A DNA stretch of 51,183 bases from Betaproteobacteria bacterium RIFCSPLOWO2_02_FULL_67_26 (GCA_001771935.1 MERD01000083.1:1-51183); one strand, 5' to 3'. Shown: positions 8,021 to 16,448, counted from the first letter of the stretch. Notes: a model not told the origin generated them from the sequence alone. A program made the numbers and translations.

Positions 8021-8399
8021 GCTTCCGCTTCAGCAGCGCGCCGAGATTCTCGAACGGCCGGTGGGTGGCCTGGGATTCCTTGCTGCTCCCGGCCGCCTCG
8101 CCGTCGCGGCCGGCGCTGTCGAGATAGCGCCGGTGCTCGGCCTCGTGGCAGTAGGTGCACAGCAATTCCCAGTTGCTGCCGTCGGGCGGGTTGTTGTCGT
8201 GGTTGCCGTCCCGGTGATGGACTTCGAGCAGCTGCAGGTTGGCGTGCGTGAATTCCCGCGCGCAGCGGCCGCAGACCCACGGGTAGAGCTTGAGCGCCTG
8301 CTCGCGGTAACCTTTTTCGCGCGCGGCCCGCGCGCGCCGGTCCTCCGCGATCACGCGGTCCAGCCGGCCGGCGTCGGGTGCTGATTTCCTGGTTGGCAC
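8007..8399 (-). CDS. HNH endonuclease family protein (YajD-like)
   Basis: A protein of about 130 residues with an HNH nuclease core: CGRCAREF zinc knuckle, LEVHHRDGNHDNNPPDGSNW and LLCTYCHEAEH, giving two CxxC pairs and the H-N-H residues. It resembles the small YajD group, thought to be DNA-cleaving or nicking enzymes of unknown purpose. I chose GTG at 8399, which has GGAGG just upstream with short spacing; a TTG at 8435 in frame would add 12 residues. It overlaps the DUF924 start by 14 bases. The low-GC stretch 8430-8465 upstream probably holds its promoter. Confidence 0.8.
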   Translation of the reverse strand: MPTRKSAPDAGRLDRVIAEDRRARAAREKGYREQALKLYPWVCGRCAREFTHANLQLLEVHHRDGNHDNNPPDGSNWELLCTYCHEAEHRRYLDSAGRDGEAAGSSKESQATHRPFENLGALLKRKHERD

Positions 8400-8469
8400 G
8401 GTCCTCCGTGCTCCCTGATGGCGGTTACGAACCAATCCTATTAAATTGAGCTTGTCTTTTCCTAGTGGT

Positions 8470-8922
8470 TCAGCCTTTGGTTACGACGTGAACTTCCGTG
8501 GTCACGGAGTTCGCGATGAAGCACTCCTTGTGCGCCTTGTCGTGCAGCCATTCGAGGTCGGCTGCCGTGGGCGTTTTCGCACCGCCGAACGCAATCTTCG
8601 GGTGCAGATCGACGCGGGTGATCGCCATCTTGCCCGCGGCGTTCTTCTCCAGGTGGCCGATGGCTTCGTCCTCGTAGCTCTCGACGACGAAGCCCCTGTT
8701 GCACGCCACCGCGAGGAAGGTGAGCATGTGGCAGCTCGACAGCGCCGCCACCAGCGCCGCTTCCGGGTCCACGCGCTGCGGGTTGCCGAGATAGGCGGGC
8801 GCGGCCGAGGCGGGCACCTCGACGCCGTTCGGGAATTTCCAGGCGTGGTCGCGGTTGTAGGTCTTGTAGGTGAAGTCCTTGTCACCGCGGGACCATTTGA
8901 TCGTGGCTTTGTGCTCGGACAT
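8470..8922 (-). CDS. OsmC family peroxiredoxin-like protein
   Basis: A 150-residue OsmC/Ohr-fold protein. Both expected cysteines are present: Cys64 in AALSSCHMLTFL, and the second in AHKECFIANSV near residue 133. The NPQRVDPEAALVAALSSCH segment is typical of OsmC rather than Ohr. It would reduce organic hydroperoxides using a Cys pair in the cytoplasm. The start lies two bases after the stop of the upstream gamma-glutamyltransferase gene, so it is the last gene of the Bug-GGT-OsmC transcription unit. Confidence 0.9.
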   Translation of the reverse strand: MSEHKATIKWSRGDKDFTYKTYNRDHAWKFPNGVEVPASAAPAYLGNPQRVDPEAALVAALSSCHMLTFLAVACNRGFVVESYEDEAIGHLEKNAAGKMAITRVDLHPKIAFGGAKTPTAADLEWLHDKAHKECFIANSVTTEVHVVTKG

Positions 8923-8924
8923 CG

Positions 8925-10514
8925 CTAAAAGCCGACCGCTTGGCCGTCGGTGCGCCGCTCCGACGCGCCGAGATAGCCGTCTACCATCTTGTAAATCAGT
9001 TGGGCACGGCCGAAGTCAGTGCTCCAGCGGTCGGCCTGGATCATGCGATGGCCGCGGGCGCCGAGGTCGTCCAGTACCGCCGTGGGAACGCCTTGCTCGA
9101 TATTGACGTCGAATTCCGACTCGACGCGCCAGCGCGGCGCATCGGCCGCGGCTTGCGGGTTCTGCCGGTGGTCCACCATGCGCAGCATGACCTGCGCGTG
9201 GCCCTGGGCCTGCATCGAGCCGCCCATCACGCCGAAGCTCATGACCGGCCGGCCGTCCTTCGTGACGAAGCCGGGGATGATGGTGTGGAAGGGGCGTTTC
9301 CGCGGCGCGACCACGTTCGCGTGACCCGGCTCGAGGACGAAGCCCAGGCCGCGGTTTTGCAGGCTGATGCCGGTGCCGCCCACGACCACGCCCGAGCCGA
9401 AGCCCGAGTAATTCGACTGGATGTAGGAGACCATCATCCCGGACGCGTCGGCGGCGGTGAGATAGACCGTGCCGCCCTGCGCGGGCGTCCCATGCCGCGG
9501 ACTGGCCGCCTTCTCCATGCTGATCGATTTCGCGCGCTCGCGGAGATAAGCCTTGTCGAGCAGCGCCGCGGATTTCACGCGCATCGTCGCCGGGTCGGAT
9601 ACGTACTCGTAGGCGTCGGCGAAGGCGAGCTTCATCGCCTCGATCTGCAGGTGCAGGCTGTCGGCGGAATCCACCGGGATCGCGCCCATGTCGAAGCCTT
9701 CGAGGATGCCGAGCGCGATCAGCGCGGCGATGCCCTGGCCGTTGGGCGGAATCTCGTGCAGCGTATAGCCGCGGTAGTCGATGCCGATCGTTCCGACCCA
9801 GTCGTTCCGGTGCTGCGCCAGGTCCTCGGCCGTCAGCGCTCCGCCGTGTTGCGTCGCCCACGCGGCGATGCGCTCCGCGAGGTCGCCGCGGTAGAACGCC
9901 TCGCCCCGGGTTTCCGCGATGCGCTGGAGCGTTCTGGCATGCGCGGGCGCGAGGAATTTCTCGCCCGCTTCCGGGGCGCGTCCGCGCGGCATGAAGGCCT
10001 CGGCGAACCCCGGCTGCGACTTGAGTTCCTGCACCTGCGCTGCCCACAGCCGGGATATCGTCGGCGACACCATGTAGCCGTCGGTGGCGTAGCGGATCGC
10101 CGGCTCGAACAGGTCGGCGAATGGCAGCTTGCCGAACTTTTCCGACAGGTCCACCCAGGCCGACACCGCGCCCGGCACCGTGACCGAGTCCCAGCCGCGC
10201 CTGGGCATCCCGGACCTGTCCTTGAAGCGGTCGGGCGTCCATGCCGCGGGCGAGCGGCCGGAGGCGTTGAGCCCGTGCAGCTGCCGGCCGTCCCACAGGA
10301 TGCAGAACGCGTCGGCTCCGATGCCGTTGCTGGTGGGCTCGACGACCGTCAGCGTGATCGCGGCGGCGAGCGCGGCATCCACAGCGTTGCCCCCTTTCAT
10401 CAGCATCGAGAGCCCCGCCTGCGCGGCGAGCGGCTGCGAGGTCGCGACGACGTTCTTCGCCAGCACCGGCATGCGCTGGGAGGGATACGGGAAATCCCAA
10501 CTGAACGGCTTCAT
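8925..10514 (-). CDS. Gamma-glutamyltransferase family protein (first of two)
   Basis: A 529-residue Ntn-hydrolase precursor. The early GGNAVDAALAAAITLTVVEP block and GADAFCILWDG fit the large subunit. The processing nucleophile is Thr349 in AQGGTVYLTAADASG, followed by SGVVVGGTGISLQNRG and later MSFGVMGG. The predicted activity is hydrolysis or transfer of gamma-glutamyl groups, or hydrolysis of a related amide. I see no signal peptide, so it may be cytoplasmic, unlike classical periplasmic GGT. The ATG at 10514 starts MKPFSWDFPYPSQRMP; upstream in-frame codons cross an octamer repeat and look non-coding. It lies between a Bug receptor gene and osmC-like gene on the same strand. Confidence 0.88.
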   Translation of the reverse strand: MKPFSWDFPYPSQRMPVLAKNVVATSQPLAAQAGLSMLMKGGNAVDAALAAAITLTVVEPTSNGIGADAFCILWDGRQLHGLNASGRSPAAWTPDRFKDRSGMPRRGWDSVTVPGAVSAWVDLSEKFGKLPFADLFEPAIRYATDGYMVSPTISRLWAAQVQELKSQPGFAEAFMPRGRAPEAGEKFLAPAHARTLQRIAETRGEAFYRGDLAERIAAWATQHGGALTAEDLAQHRNDWVGTIGIDYRGYTLHEIPPNGQGIAALIALGILEGFDMGAIPVDSADSLHLQIEAMKLAFADAYEYVSDPATMRVKSAALLDKAYLRERAKSISMEKAASPRHGTPAQGGTVYLTAADASGMMVSYIQSNYSGFGSGVVVGGTGISLQNRGLGFVLEPGHANVVAPRKRPFHTIIPGFVTKDGRPVMSFGVMGGSMQAQGHAQVMLRMVDHRQNPQAAADAPRWRVESEFDVNIEQGVPTAVLDDLGARGHRMIQADRWSTDFGRAQLIYKMVDGYLGASERRTDGQAVGF

Positions 10515-10520
10515 ATGAAC

Positions 10521-10568
10521 AGGTCGAGAGGTCGAAAAGACGGGAGATCGGGAGATCGGGAGATCGAA
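10521..10568 (-). repeat. Octamer tandem repeat, 6 degenerate units
   Basis: Six head-to-tail 8-base units on the plus strand read AGGTCGAG, AGGTCGAA, AAGACGGG, AGATCGGG, AGATCGGG, AGATCGAA. They occupy the gap between the Bug receptor stop and the GGT start. The period is 8, unlike the period-7 GTGANNN tracts elsewhere in the window, but the location and style are similar. Confidence 0.75.
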
Positions 10569-10596
10569 CAGACTCCCGCCCTCACGGAATCCATGG

Positions 10597-11580
10597 TCAC
10601 AGCGGCTCGATTCCCGCTTCCTTCGCCACTTTTCGCCACTTCGCCAGCTCGGAGCGGATGAGGGCGGCATGCTCGTCGATGCCGCTGCCGACCGGGTCGG
10701 CGCCGCGACTGATCAGCACTTTGTTGTTTTCCGGGTCCTTGATCGCGGCCACCAGGGCGCCGTTGAGCTTCTCGGCGATCGGCCGCGGGATGCCCGCCGG
10801 GCCCACGAATCCGAACATGCTCCGCACCACGTAGCCCTTCAGGCCCGCTTCCTCCATGGTGGGAATGTCCCGGGCCGAAACGGAGCGTTGCTCGCCGGTC
10901 TGCGCGATCATGCGGAGCTTCCCGGCCTTCACATGGCCGAACAGCAGCGGCATGCTGGCGAACAGCATCTGCACGTGGCCCGCGAGAAGATCGATCAGCG
11001 CCGGCCCCGCGCCCTTGTACGGGACGTGCGCGAGCTTGATCCCGGCCACCGAGTTGAGCATCTCGCCGGCGAGGTGGCCGATTCCGCCGCGCCCCGAGCT
11101 CGAATAGAAGATCTGTCCCGGCCGCGACTTGGCGAGCGCGATCAGGTCCTTCACCGACTTCACCGGCATCGACGGGTGCACCACCAGCCCGGAGGGAACG
11201 TCGACGATGACGCCAAGCGCGGAGAAATCCCGCGCCGTGTTGTACGGGATGTTCTTGTAGGTGGAGGGGTTGATGACGAAGCTCGCGGCGACCAGCCCGG
11301 TGGTGTAGCCGTCGGGGGCGCTTCTCGCGATGACGCTGCCGCCCACCGTCCCGCCGGCGCCCGGACGGTAGTCCATGACGAAGTTCTGGCCGACCGCCGC
11401 GCTCATCTTCGGCTCCAGCAGGCGGAAGAACACCTCGCTGTTGCCGCCCGGCGCCGCCGGATTGATGATGCGGATCGGCTTGACGGGGAATGCCTGGGCG
11501 GTTGCGGCTCCCCACGGGCAGCCGAGCGCCACGATTCCCGCAGCGACCGCGATGTAGCGCCGGTTGATCCGTCTTCTCAT
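10597..11580 (-). CDS. Bug family tripartite tricarboxylate transporter receptor (copy 1)
   Basis: A 327-residue periplasmic binding protein. An N-terminal signal peptide (MRRRINRRYIAVAAGIVALG, cleavage near ATAQA) leads into the family start AFPVKPIRIINPAAPGGNSEV. Other family segments are APDGYTTGLVAASF, HVPYKGAGPALIDLLAGHVQM and GLKGYVVRSMFGFVGPAGIPRP. Bug proteins bind organic acids and deliver them to TctAB-type permeases; no permease gene is in the window. ATG 11580 is preceded by AAAAGGAGG at good spacing. It leads the unit Bug-GGT-OsmC and is divergent from the second GGT gene. The ligand is unknown, but the neighbouring GGT genes suggest a gamma-glutamyl or amide-containing compound. 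Confidence 0.93.
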   Translation of the reverse strand: MRRRINRRYIAVAAGIVALGCPWGAATAQAFPVKPIRIINPAAPGGNSEVFFRLLEPKMSAAVGQNFVMDYRPGAGGTVGGSVIARSAPDGYTTGLVAASFVINPSTYKNIPYNTARDFSALGVIVDVPSGLVVHPSMPVKSVKDLIALAKSRPGQIFYSSSGRGGIGHLAGEMLNSVAGIKLAHVPYKGAGPALIDLLAGHVQMLFASMPLLFGHVKAGKLRMIAQTGEQRSVSARDIPTMEEAGLKGYVVRSMFGFVGPAGIPRPIAEKLNGALVAAIKDPENNKVLISRGADPVGSGIDEHAALIRSELAKWRKVAKEAGIEPL

Positions 11581-11750
11581 GCGAACCTCCTTTTCGGGTT
11601 TGACGGACGGTTGGTCCGATTCGTGGGCCGCACAATGGCCTGCCGCGCGATGATACACCACCGATAATCTCCGGTCCCGGCGCCGGGCGCGCGTTCCGGA
11701 TTGCGGATAAAATTGCCCGGTCACGCACGTCGCCTGGAGCTGGAGGAAGA

Positions 11751-13469
11751 ATGGCCACCCACCGCATGAGCATCATGGGCACCCGTCACGTCGTCTCGGC
11801 CGGCCATTACCTCGCGGCGCACGCCGGCTTCGAGGTCCTGGAGGAGGGCGGCAACGCGATCGACGCCGGGGTTGCGGCGGGCATCGCGATCGGCGTGCTG
11901 CAGACCGACAAGGTCAACTTCGCCGGGGTGGCGCCGCAGATCATCTATACGGCGAAGAACAGGAAGGTGCATTGCATAGACGGCCTCGGCGTGTGGCCCC
12001 GGGCGATCACGCCGGATTATTTCCGGAAAAGGCACGGCGGAAAGATTCCGAAAGGCGTGGAGCGTTGCGTGGTGCCCGCCGCGCCCGACGCGTGGATCAC
12101 GGCGCTCGAGAACTTCGGCACCCTGGGCTTCGGCGAGGTCGCCTCCTACGCCATCCGTTTCGCGCGCGACGGCTTCCCGATGCATCCGATGATGTCGGAA
12201 TTCATCAGGAAGAACGAGGAGAACTACAAGCGCTGGCCGGGCAGCAGGAAAGTTTTTCTGCCGAAAAACCGCCCGCCCGAGGTGGGCGAGGTGTTCCGGC
12301 AGCCCGACCTCGGCAGGACCCTGCAGTACATGGCGGACCAGGAGAAAAGGGCGGCGCGCAAGGGGCGCAAAGCCGGGCTCAAGGCGGCCCGCGACGCGTT
12401 CTACCGGGGCGACATCGCGCGCACGGTGACGCAGTACATCGAGAAAGAGGGCGGCCCGATGCGCTTCGAGGACTTCGCGGACTTCCGCGTGAAGTTCGAG
12501 CCCACGGTGCGCACCCGCTTCAACGATATCGACCTGCACGCCTGCGGCCCGTGGTCGCAGGGCCCGGTGCTGCCGATGGCGCTCAACATTCTCAAGGGCT
12601 TCGACCTGAAGTCGATAGGGCACAATTCGCCGCAGTACATCCACGTCGTGACGGAATCGCTGAAGCTCGCCTACGCCGACCGCCACCATCATTTCGGCGA
12701 CCCGCGCTTCGTCGAGGTGCCGATGAAGGGGCTGCTGTCGGACCGCTACACCGCGCACCGCCGCTCGATGATCAGCCTGGAGAAGGCATGGGCGGAGATG
12801 CCGCCGGCAGGCGACCCCGAAACGCTCGCCGATATCCGGCAGCGCTGCGTGCCGGCGCCCGAGTCGGACGACGCACCGGGTCCCGGTGACACCTCATACG
12901 TGTGCGTGATCGACCGCCACGGCAACGCGTTCTCGTGCACGCCGAGCGACGGCTCGGACAAGACGCCGATCATTCCCGGCGTCGGGATCCTGTGCTCCGG
13001 GCGCGGCACGCAGTCCTGGTCGGATCCGTCGCATGCCAGCTCGGTTGCGCCGGGCAAGCGGCCGCGGCTCACGCCCAATCCCGCGATGGCGCTCAAGAAC
13101 GGGCGCGCCTACATGCCGTTCGGCACGCCGGGCGGCGACGTGCAGTGCCAGGCCATGCTGCAGGTGTTCCTGAACGTCAACGTGTTCGGCATGTCGCCGC
13201 AGGCCGCGGTCGAGGCGCCGCGCTTCGCCGGCTACAGCTTCCCCGGCTCGTTCGAGCCGCACCCGTACTATCCCGGCCGTCTCCACATGGAGAAGAGCCT
13301 CGCCGAGGAATTCGGGGAAGAGTTGCGGGACATGGGGCACAAGGTCTACGAATGGGACGAGGGGACCTGGCTGGCGGGCGCCGTGTGCACGATCGTCGCC
13401 GACCACAAGAACGGAGTGCTGCACGGCGGCGCCGACCCGCGCCGGCCGGCGTATGTCCTGGGATGGTGA
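11751..13469 (+). CDS. Gamma-glutamyltransferase family protein (second)
   Basis: A 572-residue GGT-family protein, only distantly similar to the first one. It has EEGGNAIDAGVAAGIAIGVL, the DAFYRGDIA segment and the nucleophile Thr381 in GPGDTSYVCVIDRHGNAFS, then FGTPGGDVQCQAMLQ near the C-terminus. A basic insertion, EKRAARKGRKAGLKAARDAF (residues 198-217), precedes the DAFYRG motif and is not usual. No signal peptide is seen. Good GGAGG precedes ATG 11751. It is divergent from Bug copy 1; the shared 170-base region contains TAAAAT at 11708-11713, a possible -10 element. Its TGA lies inside a heptamer repeat tract that also holds the next gene's start. Confidence 0.87.
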   Translation: MATHRMSIMGTRHVVSAGHYLAAHAGFEVLEEGGNAIDAGVAAGIAIGVLQTDKVNFAGVAPQIIYTAKNRKVHCIDGLGVWPRAITPDYFRKRHGGKIPKGVERCVVPAAPDAWITALENFGTLGFGEVASYAIRFARDGFPMHPMMSEFIRKNEENYKRWPGSRKVFLPKNRPPEVGEVFRQPDLGRTLQYMADQEKRAARKGRKAGLKAARDAFYRGDIARTVTQYIEKEGGPMRFEDFADFRVKFEPTVRTRFNDIDLHACGPWSQGPVLPMALNILKGFDLKSIGHNSPQYIHVVTESLKLAYADRHHHFGDPRFVEVPMKGLLSDRYTAHRRSMISLEKAWAEMPPAGDPETLADIRQRCVPAPESDDAPGPGDTSYVCVIDRHGNAFSCTPSDGSDKTPIIPGVGILCSGRGTQSWSDPSHASSVAPGKRPRLTPNPAMALKNGRAYMPFGTPGGDVQCQAMLQVFLNVNVFGMSPQAAVEAPRFAGYSFPGSFEPHPYYPGRLHMEKSLAEEFGEELRDMGHKVYEWDEGTWLAGAVCTIVADHKNGVLHGGADPRRPAYVLGW

Positions 13470-13493
13470 CCTGTGACCTGTGAACGGTGACCG
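13466..13493 (+). repeat. GTGANNN heptamer tandem repeat, 4 units
   Basis: Four exact head-to-tail 7-base units: GTGACCT, GTGACCT, GTGAACG, GTGACCG. The first unit supplies the TGA stop of the upstream GGT gene and the third begins with the GTG used as the amidase start. Because 7 is not a multiple of 3, each added or lost unit would shift the frame of anything reading through it. Confidence 0.8.
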
Positions 13494-14211
13494 GCACTTC
13501 CTGACATGGCTGGCGCTGTCCACGGCAGTCTGTCTGGCGCAGGCGGCGTCCGCGGCCAGCATCGCGGTTGACGTCGGGCACTACCTGGCTAAGCCGGGCG
13601 TGATCAGCGCCCGGGGCGTTCCCGAGTTCGAGTACAACCTCCGGCTCGCCCGCGAGGTCTCCGCAGCGTTGCAGCGCGCGGGCCACACCGTGCTCCTGAT
13701 CGGCGGCGACGGGCTTGCGGAGGACCTGTGCAAGCGCGCAACGCGCGCGAACGGCATGGATCTTTTCATCTCGATCCACCACGACTCGGTGCAGCCGCGG
13801 TTTTTTTCCGCCTGGGAGCACGAAGGCGAGACGCGGCCCTACAGCGATCATTTTTCCGGCTTCTCGCTCTTCGTTTCACGGCTCAACGGGCATATCGGCG
13901 CCAGCCTCAAGTGCGCCTCGGCTATCGGGGCCGGGCTGAGGCAGGCGGGGTTCGCGCCCTCGCGTTACCACGCCGACCCGATACCGGGCGAGAATCGCCC
14001 GTTTGCCGACGAGGCGAACAGCGTGCACTATTTCGACAACCTGGCGGTGCTGAAGACGGCGAGCATTCCCGCGCTGCTGTTCGAGGCGGGCGTGATCGTC
14101 AACCGCGACGAGGAATTGCGCATGCGCGACCCGGCCGTTCGGCAACCCATGGCCGGCGCTATCGCGGCGGCGGTCGGCGCCTGCCTGGAACGACGTGGAG
14201 CGGGGGGATGA
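13480..14211 (+). CDS. N-acetylmuramoyl-L-alanine amidase (Amidase_3)
   Basis: A 243-residue exported amidase. A signal peptide spans roughly residues 5-26 (FLTWLALSTAVCLAQAASAAS). The zinc-amidase fold follows: IAVDVGHY (His ligand), FEYNLRLAREV (Glu ligand), LFISIHHDS (His ligand) and LLFEAGVIVN, whose Glu is the catalytic base. It would cleave the bond between muramic acid and the stem peptide in peptidoglycan. The only clear start is GTG at 13480, inside the heptamer repeat tract, 10 bases after the GGT stop; no Shine-Dalgarno sequence is visible there. It is about the size of single-domain AmiC-like cores, without AMIN or LysM domains. Confidence 0.87.
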   Translation: MNGDRHFLTWLALSTAVCLAQAASAASIAVDVGHYLAKPGVISARGVPEFEYNLRLAREVSAALQRAGHTVLLIGGDGLAEDLCKRATRANGMDLFISIHHDSVQPRFFSAWEHEGETRPYSDHFSGFSLFVSRLNGHIGASLKCASAIGAGLRQAGFAPSRYHADPIPGENRPFADEANSVHYFDNLAVLKTASIPALLFEAGVIVNRDEELRMRDPAVRQPMAGAIAAAVGACLERRGAGG

Positions 14212-14230
14212 AGGCGGAAGGCGGAAACTG
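14210..14230 (+). repeat. Short heptamer tandem repeat (GAAGGCG), 3 units
   Basis: Units GAAGGCG, GAAGGCG, GAAACTG run from the amidase stop codon toward the hydrolase start. The period is 7 as in the GTGANNN tracts but the core is different, so membership in the same family is uncertain. Confidence 0.45.
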
Positions 14231-14238
14231 GTAGCGGC

Positions 14239-15069
14239 ATGCGGCGAATGCTTTCGAACATTCTCATTCCGGTGGCGATCGCCTACGTGGCAGTGCTGGT
14301 GCTGGTGTTCCTGTTCCAGTCGCGCCTCGTGTTCTACCCGGAGATCGGGCGCGAGGTCGTGCTCACGCCGCAATCGTACGGGCTGCGCTTCGAGCCGGTG
14401 GAGATCCTCACGGCCGACGGCGAGACGCTCGCCGCGTGGTGGGTGCCGGTGGACAACGCGCGCGGTTCCGTCCTGTTTTTTCACGGCAATGCCGGCAACA
14501 TCTCGCACCGCCTCGACTATCTGCTGATGTTCAACCGCCTGCGCTACTCCACGCTGATCGTGGACTACCGCGGCTACGGGCGGAGCACCGGGTCGCCCTC
14601 GGAGGAGGGGACTTATCGTGACGCCGAGGCGGCGTGGGATTATCTGCGCCATGCGCGGCTCGCGCAGCCGGAGCGCGTGGTGATTGCAGGCGAATCGCTG
14701 GGCGGGGCGGTGGCGAGCTGGCTCGCGGCGAAGGTCGGGCCGCGGGCCGTGCTGCTGTTCTCGACCTTCACCTCGGCGACCGACCTGGGGGCGGACGTCT
14801 ACTGGTTCCTGCCGGTGCGCATCCTGAGCCGCATCGGCTACGATAACCTGGAACACCTGAAGTCGATTCGCGCCCCTGTGTTCATCGCGCACAGCCGGGA
14901 CGACGACATCGTGCCGTACCGGCACGGCAGGAAGCTGTTCGAGTCGGCGGGCGAGCCCAAGGCGTTCGTGGAGATGCGCGGCGGGCACAACGACGGGTTC
15001 ATCTTTACGCGGACGGAGTGGGTCGCCCAGCTCGCCGCCTTCCTCGACCGGCACGCGGGAGGCCAGTGA
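14239..15069 (+). CDS. Alpha/beta hydrolase, membrane-anchored (YfhR/ABHD13-like)
   Basis: A 276-residue hydrolase. One N-terminal membrane anchor (residues 8-27, ILIPVAIAYVAVLVLVFLFQ) precedes the QSRLVFYP segment typical of the YfhR/Bem46-like group. The oxyanion region is FFHGNAGNISHR, the nucleophile Ser is in GESLGG, the acid is in SRDDDIVP and the base is His in GGHNDG. The triad is therefore complete. Natural substrates of the group are not established. The gene starts 27 bases after the amidase stop, after a short repeat, and is followed 53 bases later by a RidA gene with its own strong ribosome site. Confidence 0.88.
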   Translation: MRRMLSNILIPVAIAYVAVLVLVFLFQSRLVFYPEIGREVVLTPQSYGLRFEPVEILTADGETLAAWWVPVDNARGSVLFFHGNAGNISHRLDYLLMFNRLRYSTLIVDYRGYGRSTGSPSEEGTYRDAEAAWDYLRHARLAQPERVVIAGESLGGAVASWLAAKVGPRAVLLFSTFTSATDLGADVYWFLPVRILSRIGYDNLEHLKSIRAPVFIAHSRDDDIVPYRHGRKLFESAGEPKAFVEMRGGHNDGFIFTRTEWVAQLAAFLDRHAGGQ

Positions 15070-15122
15070 TCCGCCGCCTGCTGCAGGGTTTCAACTGACC
15101 ACCAACCGAAAGGAGGACGATC

Positions 15123-15524
15123 ATGTCGAAGAACCAGTTCATCAATCCACCGGGCCTGCCGCGTCCCGGCACCTACACACCCGTCGTCGCGACGAGCGGC
15201 GGCCGGACCATTTACGTCTCGGGCCAGGTGCCGGTGAACGAGAAGGGCGAGTTGGTGGGCAAGGGCAATCTCGCGGCGCAGGCGGAGCAGGTCTTCCACA
15301 ACATCGACGCGGCGCTGAAGGGCGCCGGCGCGACATTCGCGGACGTCGTGAAGATCACCACGTTCATCGTCGGCTACAAGCCGGAGCACCGCGCGCTGAT
15401 GCACCAGGTGCGGTCGCGCTACGTGTCGAAGGACAACCCGCCGGCGAGCACGCTGCTGGGCGTGCAGTCCCTCGCTATTGCGGACTACCTGATCGAGGTC
15501 GAGGCGGTGGCCGTGGCGGACTAG
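15123..15524 (+). CDS. RidA/YjgF family protein lacking the catalytic Arg
   Basis: A 133-residue trimer-type RidA-fold protein, starting at ATG 15123 behind AAAGGAGG. Family features include IYVSGQVPVNEKGELVG, VFHNIDAALKGAGATFADVVK and the closing YLIEVEAVA. In enamine/imine deaminases a conserved Arg sits in the PAR-S/T-x-V segment; here it reads PPASTLLGV, so that Arg is absent. It is therefore likely to belong to one of the Rid subgroups without canonical deaminase activity. It converges on the response-regulator gene with a 4-base overlap of the stops. Confidence 0.88.
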   Translation: MSKNQFINPPGLPRPGTYTPVVATSGGRTIYVSGQVPVNEKGELVGKGNLAAQAEQVFHNIDAALKGAGATFADVVKITTFIVGYKPEHRALMHQVRSRYVSKDNPPASTLLGVQSLAIADYLIEVEAVAVAD

Positions 15525-16306
15525 AGGCCGAGTATCGCCTTCACGCTTTCCACCACCGCCTCGGGCCTGAACGGCTTGCTCATGTAGCCGCTCGCGCCGT
15601 AGGCGAGCGCCGCCACCACGTCGTCGCGATCGACCGTGGCCGTCATGACGACGATCGGCACCGTCTTGAAGGTCGGGTGATCGCGAAGCCGGCCGAGCAG
15701 CTCGAGACCGCCGACGTCGGGCAGCGCCACGTCGAGGGCGATGGCGTCGGGCGGCGGCTGCTTGTTCAGTTCGGCGATGATTTCCTCGCGCTTGCCCGCT
15801 GCCCGGGTGTCGAACTTGGCGAGCAGCAGCGCGCGGGTGACGACGAGCGCGTGGGAGTCGTCGGCTTCGATGACGAGGATGGTGTGCTTGTCGCCTCCGG
15901 CGTGCGGCGCGATGCGCTTGGCGGGCCGGTTGATGATGTTGACGTGATACCCCGCCTTCTTGGAAGGGCGGATGCCGGCGATCGTCATTTCCGCGTTGCG
16001 CTTCTGCTGGAGCGTCGGTTCCTTGACCGGGCGGTTGATGAAGCGCGTGAAATCGAGGTCGTTGTCCGCGGGGGCGGCTGCCGGCGCCGGCGCGGCGATG
16101 CGCTGGAGGTAGCCGTCGGCGACCAGCCGGTCGATGGCGGCCCGGATTTTTTCCGCCGGCGCCTGCGGCAGCTTGATCTCGAGGTAAGCGAGCGTGGCCT
16201 TGTCCCCGACCATCCCGAGCAGCGTCTTCAGCCCGGTCGTGAGCTTGCCCGGCTTGGCCGCGAATTCGGCCTTGCCTTTCGGCGTCTGGCTGAAGGTGTC
16301 CGTCAT
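15521..16306 (-). CDS. Response regulator with N-terminal winged-helix-like module
   Basis: A protein of about 261 residues. The C-terminal part (from about residue 140) is a receiver domain: TILVIEADDS acidic pocket, phospho-acceptor Asp in ALDVALPDVGG, Thr in VVMTAT and Lys in YMSKPFRPE, all present. The first 80 residues (TPKGKAEF ... LVADGYLQR) look like a small winged-helix-type module, followed by a Pro/Ala linker and NDLDFT. The same module and linker occur at the start of the coiled-coil/AsmA protein at 25565. No histidine kinase is adjacent. I chose ATG 16306 over a TTG two codons upstream. Confidence 0.83.
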   Translation of the reverse strand: MTDTFSQTPKGKAEFAAKPGKLTTGLKTLLGMVGDKATLAYLEIKLPQAPAEKIRAAIDRLVADGYLQRIAAPAPAAAPADNDLDFTRFINRPVKEPTLQQKRNAEMTIAGIRPSKKAGYHVNIINRPAKRIAPHAGGDKHTILVIEADDSHALVVTRALLLAKFDTRAAGKREEIIAELNKQPPPDAIALDVALPDVGGLELLGRLRDHPTFKTVPIVVMTATVDRDDVVAALAYGASGYMSKPFRPEAVVESVKAILGL

Positions 16307-16448
16307 GTTCAAGGGTGGCCGTCAGTCCGTGCGCAATGAGCGGCGCGGTGGCGTCGGCTCGATTGCGCACAGCCATGCCGGCGCGCAGCGTTCGGAAATG
16401 GCGGAGATTATGCCATGCGCCCACTCGCCGCGCCTGCTGCAGCCTCCG

